Below are positions 55,038 to 64,000 of a stretch of 64,000 nt of DNA, one piece after another. The notes under the pieces are model-generated. The model had not been told where the DNA came from. It saw only the letters and a list, made by a program, of their open reading frames with translations, and did no database searches. The position numbers and the translations under genes were made by a program. Within the stretch, counting starts at the first letter, position 1, and every line of letters begins with the position of its first letter. Origin of the DNA: Zygnema cylindricum (taxonomy: Eukaryota; Streptophyta; Zygnematophyceae; Zygnematales; Zygnemataceae); assembly GCA_037447655.1 (NCBI GenBank), contig JBBHKE010001156.1, positions 237,432 to 301,431 of the forward strand. Direction: 5' to 3'.

Positions 55038-55723
55038 CTTTTCATTTACGACTGTTGCGGGAGGAGGGAACATCTCTTTCTTAACAACCGAGGTGAACCT
55101 GCCTTTAGTGTCACGGTGATCAAATATTTTCCCCTTCCGGGGTTTTGGGAGCTTTGCGTGCTAGTTCCTTCAGGGTTACGAGAAGTAGTTCAACCCCGAG
55201 ACGGCATGCTGGTAGCCATAACATGGGATTGAGCGGCCTAGGGAAGGGAAGCTGGACCCTCTCTGTTTCGCTCCAGTGCGAACTGAGAAGAGCTGCTTTC
55301 TGAAGATCTACTTAGGATCTCCAATACACCTCCTACCGGCCGGAATACCCGGGCTCGATCGATGCGGGCTACCCTCTGAACAAGCTCCTTCTTCACCTTC
55401 AACTCTTATAAGTTGTGAAGGACCAGCAGCTCTTTCTGACCAGGTCTACGAGGATCTGCCAAAATCTCAAGATCTATCGCAATCTCAGGCCTTGGAACCT
55501 TTGACCGGGTATGGAACCCCATTTCTAGGAAGTGACCCGTGGACGGCTCCTTGTGAGCTAACCCCTTTCGGCGAGCCGTAAGTGATGACTTTTTCCTCTC
55601 CTGTGCCTGGACTCTAGCGACCTCGGACAAAGAAGGAAATTGTTCGGGCGTGAGGCTAAAAGGAGGTGGAGGAGCGGATGCCTTAGAGGGTTTCTTTGCA
55701 TGACAATCAAACGTAGAGGCCAT
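55038..55723 (-). pseudogene. Gypsy E gag, N-terminal part (tentative)
   Basis: A likely start is at 55723 (MASTFDCHAKKPSKASAPPP), followed by PFSLTPEQFPSLSEVARVQA and a basic stretch, with a TAA at 55406. Weaker coding continues to F (GRFTSVVKKEMFPPPATVV) and then into 48143. I recognise no domain, and the link to E is by position and orientation. Stops and frame changes are present. Confidence 0.45.
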
Positions 55724-57150
55724 AGGAACTGACTCCTCTCTAATTTGTGACTCTTCTTTCCGTCCAAATGTATCCGAACTAACTGGCTCCCTATATCATA
55801 TTTTCGGAGCCCCTTTATCCTGAGCCTCTCTCCCTCTCATCGAGTGATGGCTGACGGACAAAACTGTCGGAACTATCGATAAAGAGAACCCTAACTCCTT
55901 TCAAGAACTTAGAGTCCCAAAATCTGAAGCTCCTATCCCTTCTAATCCAAAAGAGACAAGTTGTTGTTTTCAGTACTGTGCTGCTCCGCTAGAAGTCTAA
56001 CAAAAATTCCCTCAAAACCCACTGTTCTAGTCCAAAAGATTCTAGTAGTCAACCCCGGCTGAAACGCAACAAAAGCCCAAAAAAAAACTACCAAAGAGAG
56101 AACAAAAGCACTTTCATGCAAAATAATGGAAAAACAAAAGAATAATAAGTTGTTTCATGATTAACAATATCACCTTGCCTTAGAAAAATAGAGATATTGA
56201 TAGGATTCAAAATAATAGCAAGCGAGCTCAACATACCCCCAAAAGCAACGTTGACGACAAGAGGAGATGAAATCTCTCCCGAAGACACCGAAACAAGTAA
56301 TGTCCTCCGTAACTCCTTGGTTTTCACAACCCGGAACCGGCAAGACCCCTCTTGTTATCAAATAGCCACAAGTCCCAAATCGCCCAAAAAAGAAAGATAG
56401 TGCCAACTACCCAACTGGACTACGATTTCCAAAAAAGACAAATGCAAACCAAGATGGCAGTAGGGTCACAATCACATAACAAACAAAGGCTCTCCAAAAG
56501 AAGTTTGCTGGAATTTCTAAAGGTTTTCTCAGGAGACAACTTGTCTCCTTCGGCCCCTAGCGCCTTATACAACAGAGTTTGTCTGGTTCATATCCAAAAG
56601 GTCAACGCCAAGCAAGAAGCCGATGAGCAGAGAGCATTTGCTATCACACTGACATAGGAAAAATTAAGCCGTACCACATTCAAGGCAAAAAGTTATACTT
56701 TAGACTCCGGCTAAATCTGGAACTAAGAGTCCATATTGGAACCACTAATCCACCAAAAATCGTGAACTGGCGTTGGAATACTAGACTTTGACCAAAGGTA
56801 ATTAATGGACTGAAAGTCAACTGAACCTGAACTAAATTCCTCCTGACAGGTAACAGCATAATCTAGATGACAATCCCAAAAGTTACGTGGCAATCCACAA
56901 TATACCCCCTATGAGGGTTGGCGAACGCTAGTCCTATGTAACAGAATTGCAATCTTTGAGACCGGAGAACTTGGCCGTTTCGCCTCCGTTAGGCGCGAAA
57001 TAAAGTGCGTCCTGCTCAATCTGGTAAACAAAACAATTTTGCCCAGCTTGGTGCACTCACTCCTGCGTACTTTGATGACCGTACAGGTTAAAAGGGCTCG
57101 GAAATCCTTGATGATATAAAAGTGTGCCAAAAACGCACACGAGCTTGACA
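55724..57150 (-). other. Probable gypsy E 5' untranslated region and 5' LTR, ends not found
   Basis: This is 1.4 kb without coding similarity, right where the E 5' LTR should be. I could not find a matching 3' LTR in the window because the E 3' end is deleted, and I saw no clear primer site. Small ORFs (70-100 codons) show no family features. Confidence 0.35.
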
Positions 57151-57776
57151 AAGTCCAGAAGAGAGAGAGTTTATGAAGTTTATTCCTTATAGACATGTCG
57201 TAGGAATTCTGATCTACATTATGAACTATACAAGGCCGGACATAGCGGCAGCAGTAGGAGTCATTAGTAGGAGTCTTAACGATCCTAGAAAGAGAGATTG
57301 GGAGGCAGCCAAGAGAGTCATTAGATATCTCGTAGGAATTAGAGAGTTATGGTTACATTTGGGAGGGAAGAACACTGATATTACTACTACCAGTGATGCA
57401 AGCTATGGGGATGCACCTATGAGAAGATGCACTTATGGGTAGGTGTTGTATGTGGAGGAAGGTGCTTGCTGATAGAGCAATAAGCAACAAAAGGTGGTTG
57501 CTCAGTCTACTATAGAGGCTGAGTTTATAGCCTCTTGTTCTGCTGTGAAAGAGTTAATGTGGGTTAAGTCCTTCTTGCAAGAACAAGGGTATATGAAAGA
57601 ACGAGTGCATGAATTTTTCTGTGATATTCAAGTTGCCATTGCAATTGCAGCCAATCCAAAACATCATTTCAAAGCTAAGCATATGGACAAAAGATTGAGC
57701 TTCGTGAGGGAAAAAGTTGAAAATAAAATTGGAAATCTTGTGTATAGGTCTGATGAAGAATGGTGGATGATATGAT
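57150..57776 (+). pseudogene. Copia B4 pol end (RNase H), decayed
   Basis: It reads TRPDIAAAVGVISRSLNDPR, KRDWEAAKRVIRYLVG, TSDASYGDAPMRRC, a TAG near 57440, QSTIEAEFIASCSAVKELMW, FFCDIQVAIAI and KHMDKRLSFVREKVENK. Asn in the usual CDNQAA motif is Ile. A second stop is near 57471 and a frame change near 57760. The stop after the TYG codons lies at the same codon as one in B2/B3, but with a different triplet. Confidence 0.82.
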
Positions 57777-57868
57777 GACCAATCTTGTGCCCTCTCCTAA
57801 GTTAAAATATTGTAGGGAAAAATGTGGATTGAAAGAAAAGTTAAAATTAGACTAGAAAATAAGGGGAG

Positions 57869-58873
57869 TGATGAAATCACTAGATTTATAGAGTATTTAC
57901 TAGGTCTAAATAGTTTAGTAGAAAAAAAAAAGATAAAGCGCAGGCAGTCTGCCTCCACCTCTTTTCGCTATCCCCCATACTTGTTGTAGTCACTGAAGGA
58001 GAGAGAGAGAGTAGTGGAGCCATGGCTCCCTCGGCTCCTTAGGCAGGACTAAAGAGTGATTTAATTCACTCTCAACAAAAGGTAGAGTCCGGCAGGACGC
58101 GAACCACCGACCGGCAGAGCGCGGCGTAGCCGTGAGCTCTAACTAGTCTGTCGTTGAAATCCGTTAAAATACATAGGGTTTGATAACTATTTAAACTATG
58201 GTATGGTCTTGAAATTGATTAACTAAATTATGAACGAAGGAACATAGAACTAGTTTATATTCAGTGCGAACATCATTTCGCACGAAACAAATGAATCGGA
58301 CATTTGTTTCGACGGCTAACATTTAATGTCGGATTATATCAGACGGCATATATCGCTGCCTCGATCTCGGAATGGTCACTTTGGTGTTTGTGGACGTGGC
58401 ATGACATGGCGCCACGTGGAGGGATAACATTTGGTTGTAGGAATTCCGGGGAACGTACGGACGAGTAGAACTTTGACACATGTCCAGTCAGTGTCCTTGT
58501 CATACACAGGCCGTATAGAAAGGACATTGGCTGTAGTACCTTTATGTACGGTACAGTTATTTCATTGGTTTATACTGCAAGAGATAGGGATTGTCTGAGG
58601 GATTAGAACTTAGCATCTTTTAAAACAGTCACCTCTCTCTTTGAGAGTTTTGTATAAATTAGCATTTTTGCCATCTCATAACTTATCGGTTGGTTGGCCG
58701 TTTTTAGTGATTCTTTTTGCTACGGACTCAGAGGAGTCCACGCTACTTAAGGTAGCAGTAAAAATGTCAACTTGTCCTCTTAGGTTGCAGTGGTTGTGGC
58801 TGAAAGTGGGTAAGTTAAAAGCTATCTAGAGGCTTCTTGAATTATGTAGTCCAATGGAGGACACAGAATTGCA
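57869..58873 (+). repeat. Copia B4 3' LTR
   Basis: It starts TGATGAAATCACTAG and ends ATGGAGGACACAGAATTGCA, again with an ATG 20 nt before the end. A TATAAAT motif is near 58651-58657. Confidence 0.8.
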
Positions 58874-59791
58874 AAGTCCCCACACTTGATGCAATCACTA
58901 AACACTGGAGAGGAAGATAGAGCCATGGTTTCCTTTGTTGATCAAGGAGACAGGTAGTTGGCTAAGATTAGACCTTACCAAAAAAGGTGCCAGAACCAAG
59001 ATTCGATCCTGGTACCTAACATCCGTTAGAGTAGCTGATAGCCATTAGCTATATCCTATAGTCTAGGGAATGTGCTGAGATATATAGGGTATAAAACTGT
59101 TTAAACATTTACACATAGGGAATTCCAATAAACTATAAAAATTGACTTTTAGAGCATAGATGAAGTTGTACTTTATATACCGCACAAAACAAATGTTACG
59201 GACATATATTTCGACGGCTTGTATTAAAAGCCAACTTGGATCGGACAGCCATGGTGCGAGCCGACGTTGCACAATGGCCGTTTTGGCGGTTTTCGGTCAC
59301 TGCCACACCGGATTACACGTGGCAAAATCTCATTGGTTTATAGGATTTGCGAAAAGCATTATGACAAGTTTGGATGTGACATGCGTCACCTTTATGGTCA
59401 TGTTGTACAAAGACCGTACAGAAAGTACTTCGGCACCAGTACTTTTGTGTACTGCACAATCATGTGATTGGTACCGTACTTCAGTAGAAAGGGGTTTAGA
59501 GAGGGGTTTAGACTTAGACAATGTTAGAGGCAGCCGCCTCTCTCTCTAAAGGCATTTTGTATTTATAGGCCATCTTTGGCCATTCATAACTAACTGCTCA
59601 ACGGAGCAAATTACTTTATTCATTTTGCTATTGGCTCAAAGGAGTCATGTCTTCACAAAAGTAAGGCTCGTCAAAGTCATTTCTTACCAGGGTGGCAGTT
59701 ATTCTTGGTGAAGTACAAGGGGGTCACGGTTATCCGAGGGGCTTCGTGTGAGCTGCCTACTTTGAGGAACTGTGAAGGTCTCAGAGTTGCA
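58874..59791 (+). repeat. LTR fragment of the same copia group
   Basis: It starts abruptly about 90 bp into a family LTR (AAGTCCCCACACTTGATGCA) directly against the B4 LTR end. It then follows the common LTR plan (GCCATGG, T-arm-like block, GTAC inverted repeat near 59415-59445) to GTCTCAGAGTTGCA at 59791. No internal region follows, so it is a truncated or solo LTR. Confidence 0.72.
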
Positions 59792-62700
59792 AAAACAATG
59801 CGAGAGTTGTTTAAAAAATAAAACCCCTACTTTTGAACATGTGGACGAAACCTTAATTTGTGCTCACGGTTTTTAATTGTACTCCATCGCTTAGTGTGTC
59901 CCCATGTTGCAAATTATGGGTTTTCTTTTGTCATTTTGCCCAAAAACTTAGCAACATACCATTCAAACTTTCAAACGTGCGAATAAAATGAAATAACGGT
60001 AAGCATAATTTGCGTCAACTTCAAACTTAGCATACACTACATTTTGTTGGCTTGTGTTTCTCGTCCTACGACCAGGTCATGTCACGTCAATTTCAAACTT
60101 TACCTTAAAACATATTGCAAATGTAATTGAAAGTAAAGTATCACTATACCACAAATAGTAAAACAGCCTGACACGTCTCAAGTGATTACAAAATAATTTT
60201 GATGAGGATAACTCCATTTTTTTTAGGTCTGTTTGCATCTTGTACATATATATATATTTTTTAGTATGGGTTTTAAAATTCAATGTCATTTCACATAAGA
60301 GGGGTGTCCCCGTGTATAAAAGTGTCGATATTTTTCTATCGTTTTCCCCCAAAATTTTGAGAACTTTGAGAAAACTTTAGCCATACAAGAAAATCATTTT
60401 TACCAAATTATAATGAGCCTCAATTCGAAAATTTGAATGTACCGCATGTTTATCGTCATATGAATGCATTTTGGCCTTTTCCTCTTTTCCATCCTCGGGC
60501 AAAAGAATCAATCCATCAAAAAACTTCATCAAAAATCACCACAAGAGGGTGTTATTAGTTCAAGTACCACCCAAACAGCGAATGAAAAACAGCCCTCAAA
60601 CGCGCCACACAAGTGAGAAAATTTTAAGAGGGAAAGTACCCATATTTTTCTCCCTGCCCATCACGCGCATGTTTGGAAAAGACGAGAATGTACAAAAAAA
60701 AAATTGGAGTGGCCTCGGACCTCCACTTTCATTAATGGGTCCTTTGCAGAATTTTGCGTTGTCGTCGCCTCTCCCCTCTCCCTCTCACATTATCTCTTTT
60801 ATCTCACATCTATTAGAACAAGGCACGACAATACTAGTATGAAATAAAAGATATTTGAAAAATAATTTTTCTAACTACTTTTATGCATATTTTTCTAATT
60901 TTTTATACGAAGCCGAGTGAGAATTCAAAAAAACGAAATCGGGTAGCCATGGCCAAAAGTTATTGAATATGTGACGTTGACGCTGTCATAAGTGAGTATT
61001 GCGTCACAATGTCACAAAACACTAAATATCTGCCATGTCTCAAAATTTCAATAATCCAGTCGTCTACAACTGTCGTTGTTTTTGTTAGCGTCACCAATTT
61101 CGTAGTCGTCTTCAAGCGTCACAAAGTTGTACCTACGTCTACAACCGTCATATTTCAAATTTCCGATTTGATTTTCGCATAGTGGGACGCTCATCAAAGT
61201 AGTAAATAGAATCTTGACTACAATCCAAAATACTTTATCAGATTATCGATTACATGGGGACATCCCCTAACGCATAGCAATCTTTATAATGATCGTCAGC
61301 AAACTTGTGGTTGAGGCTGTGTATAAACGAAAAACATTGTCGGTGTGATTCTTTTTACTTCTCGTCGACAAGCGGAATCTTATGAACGGTACGCAAACAA
61401 CCCTTGCCATAGGAAATTATTATCCCCAAAACTGCTTTATTTTTCGTTTTCTAGACGATGGACAAGTAATCATGTTGTAAAACAAATGTCGATTTTGTTT
61501 ATTGTGCTCCCAAGATTTTTTTTGGTACGTGGCATAATTCTATTAGCTTAGACTTGTTCAGTGTCATTAAAGGTGTGTGCCCATGTGATCAAGTAAGGAT
61601 TTTTCGTAGTGTTGTGTATCGATAACGGTTTGTCGATAACCAATATGAGTCTTTTTTCAGGTAGCCGATAATCAGTATATTGGCACGATATATCGTTATC
61701 GGTGTTATCGCCAATAAATAAGCGATATTTATTGGTAACTATTGGCAATACAGCGATATCGATAACGATCGACGATATCTGTCTATACGGCCAGTACACT
61801 CAAGTGTACGTGTTATTCCTCGGACGCACCGCGGACTCCTTTCTCACCGATTTTAGTAAAATTACATTGAATAACTATATATTTTTACTATTTAAAAAAA
61901 AACTAATATTTCCTCAAATAACTGCCTCTCAATCGTCAAAAGACAGTGGCAGTAAGTTGTAGTAAATGGCGACAGTTTGATAGATGTGCTTGTTTGATCA
62001 GTTTGACTGTGCACATGTTTTTCAAAAAAAAATGATTTAAAATTTTACAATGTAATTGAATTTGTTCGTTTCAACACTATAGTTTTAGGACTATAAAGTA
62101 TTGTTTTAAATTATTGACGTTTATTTGCTGCGTTGTCCGTAATATATTATAGTTAAACAGATACGGAACAAATACATTATACGGCAAACCACGCTATATA
62201 AAGGAAATAATGTAATACAGTATGTTATATATTACTATTGTATGCATACTATACTTTTTAAAAGTTATCGCTTGTAATAAGATCTCCTACCTCGCAAAAA
62301 ATCCCATTACTACAACCAATTTCAACCACACATTCCACACATTGGAAAATTCACATCCACATTCGAAAGCACTTACATACGGATAAATTTTAAATTAGAA
62401 GAAGTTATTGTCCACATAACATTAGCTTGCTCTCTTGCCGTCGTGGCTTAACCCTTCTTTTAAATTGTTTTCCTCTACTCTTCACTTTTAAATAATTTAC
62501 CTCTTAACTACTAAAACACTACCTAGTTAGTAAGAGATTTCAGTGCAAAATGCCAAGATCAGTCAAAATTTCCACAAACATTTCCAAAGGAAAAGATACC
62601 TACTCTTCTCTTCGACTTCACTATTTACCCATCATCGCCTTGGACTAGCCAAGCCAGAGTCAACGCTCCATTGAACAAGTTTTACCTGGGCCAATCATTA

Positions 62701-63210
62701 ATAAGTTAGGACTCACACTGACAAATGCAAAAAAGTGCGAAATCTTTTACTAACTAAGTAGGATTTACTAACCAATCAAACGCTACATTTCACTATGTAA
62801 CATTTACGTTCAAAATTGCGCGCCAATCGAAACGCAACTTCGCACGAACGTGCGTCGCAAATTCCACACTTCAAACTACCTACGAAATTCCATAAAAAGA
62901 AAGTGACGTTCGTACTAAAAATTGTACGGAAGAAATCATCGTGGGTACCAAACGAAATATTGATTCATTTTGTACTTTTTAAATGTGTGCTTAAAATTCC
63001 GCGGCTAGTTTGACCCTTAACCCGTTATAATGAACACCCATTTGTTACTTTGACCTCACCCTATCGCATAAATACACCTATCGCTATATCAGTATATAAA
63101 TTATAGACAGTTAGTCTCCTTTCTAGAAAGCCTTTTATAGGCGGTGTGTTTGTCTTCGATTTTTTTTCTGTCCATCCGCAATACAGACAGTCTTACGGCT
63201 GACACAATGT
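59792..63210. other. AT-rich stretch, no gene recognised
   Basis: This is 3.4 kb with no transposon domains, RNA gene or convincing ORF. A 123-codon ORF at 60471-60842 has no family features. A short cluster of ATCGATAAC/GATATC-like words lies at 61617-61785. It could be old, decayed insertion sequence or intergenic DNA. Confidence 0.5.
61617..61785. repeat. Cluster of ATCGATAAC / CGATAT words
   Basis: Repeated direct and inverted copies of TATCGATAACG, GTCGATAACC, CGATATATCGTTATCGG, TTATCGCC and GATATCGATAACG lie within about 170 bp. The pattern resembles a decayed palindromic array; no function is assigned. Confidence 0.5.
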
Positions 63211-63460
63211 AACGTAGTCGTGCGACAGTCTGCAGTACAGACCGCAGTACCGTTTGCGTAATATAGCGTTGCCAACCATCGCTGTGCAGGTCGTCATACG
63301 GATGGCGTAATATAACATTGTTATGCGTCGCTGTGGGAACCGCCGTACGGATGGCGTAATGTAACAATGTCGTGCGTCGATATGCAGACCGCCGTACGGA
63401 TGGCGTAATGTTACATTGCCAACCGTCGCAGTATAGACCGCCGTACCGCTAGCGTAATGT
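63211..63460. repeat. 49-bp minisatellite, five copies
   Basis: The units are 63211-63264 (54 bp, with 5 extra bases), 63265-63313, 63314-63362, 63363-63411 and 63412-63460 (49 bp each). Each ends GCGTAATRT and most hold CCGTACGGATGGCGTAAT. Units 2 and 5 share a TTGCCAACC variant, while 3 and 4 share TGCGTCG at that place. The ORFs on the minus strand are by-products of the repeat. Confidence 0.88.
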
Positions 63461-63665
63461 ACACCGCGGATCGTTATCGTTATTAGTGTCAAAGTCACTA
63501 ATTCGGGTTTTTAAAATTTTGATTTTTTTCCTCAAATATGATACATAATTTTCATTTTTCCTTGACGTTAGTTAAGGTACCGTACAAAATAGCGTAAAGA
63601 ACGAAAGTACAATAAGATTTTGTTGAAAAGAGGTAATTAATAGTTCACTTCCCTATTTTATTTTT
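63461..63665. other. AT-rich stretch, nothing recognised
   Basis: This is a short AT-rich interval between the minisatellite and the LTR-like end of the window. The beginning of the following LTR may lie within it, but no TG start could be fixed. Confidence 0.4.
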
Positions 63666-64000
63666 GTTTTAAAGAGAGAGAGTAAGGATCAAAGGCGCGC
63701 CATGGCTGCCGCCATATTTAGAAAGTGGCAGTTTTTGCAGTTAAGAGTATTTTGGCTAAAACGAAGCCTAAGTCTAGGTTTGAACCTGTGACCTCTAGAA
63801 TCTTTATAGCCTTACGCCTTAACCATTAAGGCGTTACGAAACGATACGCGTGAGGGGTTTCATAAATATGTATACATTAACAAAACAGCTAATTAACAGC
63901 AGACTAACCAAAAGGAGCAATTTCTGCATGTACGCGAATCTGAACCGTGTAAAATATGTTTTGATCGGACGGCCGGCATTATAGCCGCCACGCGAAGTGA
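63666..64000 (+). repeat. Start of a diverged copia-group LTR, runs off the window
   Basis: It shares the LTR plan of families A and B: GCCATGGCTGCC, an antisense T-arm-like block (TAGGTTTGAACCTGTG near 63776), a GGGGTTTCATAAATAT block like the family GGGTTTGATATTTAT, and TTGATCGGACGGCCGG at 63960. The reverse complement near 63770-63830 also resembles a tRNA D-arm (CCTTAATGGTTAAGG), more fully than the other LTRs. Confidence 0.6.

Larger units (their letters stand above)
57150..58873 (+). mobile_element. Copia B4, 5'-truncated: RNase H end and 3' LTR
   Basis: It begins within the end of RT (FMKFIPYRHVVGILIYIMNY) and runs through RNase H and a polypurine tract (AAAATAAGGGGAG, 57856-57868) to a 1005-bp 3' LTR (57869-58873). 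All upstream parts are missing. It marks the right border of the probable E sequence. Confidence 0.85.

Noticed and set aside
60471-60842. 123-codon ORF in the transposon-poor stretch
   Set aside because: No recognisable family, no neighbouring exon or splice context, and composition like the flanks. It is not supported as a gene.
63101-63498. Two minus-strand ORFs of 88 and 101 codons
   Set aside because: They run through the 49-bp minisatellite, whose unit is not a multiple of three; no domain is seen.
63760-63835. Possible tRNA gene on the minus strand
   Set aside because: D-arm-like and T-arm-like parts are present, but no closed acceptor stem was found, and the block sits in an LTR like its relatives.

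Overview
The window looks like nuclear DNA of a land plant (or close streptophyte relative), and almost all of it is transposable elements. Supporting signs are Ty1/copia and Ty3/gypsy elements, a Helitron, and primer-binding sites that complement plant initiator Met-tRNA (recalled from memory). No host gene could be supported. The lineage inside plants cannot be fixed from sequence alone.

Layout. 1-2899 is a broken Helitron RepHel gene, fused at about 2899 to copia element B1 (minus, 2898-7388). The base layer under most of the rest is one old gypsy-like element on the minus strand, 'E', split into four pieces by later insertions: gag start 55038-about 57150, gag middle 47574-48143, gag end/protease/DNA methyltransferase/linker 26195-30938, and RT/RNase H/integrase 7389-9492. 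Its most unusual part is a C5-cytosine DNA methyltransferase domain (about 26500-27575) lying in line between protease and RT.

Insertions into E. (1) Copia A1 (9493-26194, TSD CTCAA) holds copia C (12742-25032) in its 3' LTR. C holds fold-back copia D (13643-17295, TSD AGTAT) in its 3' LTR and gag-only copia A2 (18394-22873, TSD CAAAG) in its internal region. (2) Copia B2 (30939-47573) holds non-coding element G (32365-35499, TSD CATCC) and the LTR-gag-pol of B3 (from 36780), and B3 holds gag-only copia A3 (39833-44166, TSD CAGAA). (3) Gypsy F (48144-55037, TSD CTTTT) has 493-bp LTRs and an extra ORF after pol. (4) B1 sits in the E integrase. To the right lie a 5'-truncated copia (B4, about 57150-58873), an LTR fragment (58874-59791), about 3.9 kb of AT-rich sequence without a recognisable gene, a 49-bp minisatellite (63211-63460), and the start of another related LTR running off the end.

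How the parts work together. The copia families share a gag start codon inside the LTR about 20-62 nt before its end, and a primer-binding site directly after the LTR that matches the anticodon region, not the 3' end, of initiator Met-tRNA. Gypsy F uses the ordinary 3'-end site. Family A (A1, A2, A3) codes only for a Gag-like protein fused to a remnant of RNase H, so it would depend on pol from autonomous relatives such as the B family. Most pol genes here are pseudogenes; the exceptions are the open ORFs of D (IN C-terminus-RT-RNase H) and A3 (Gag-like).
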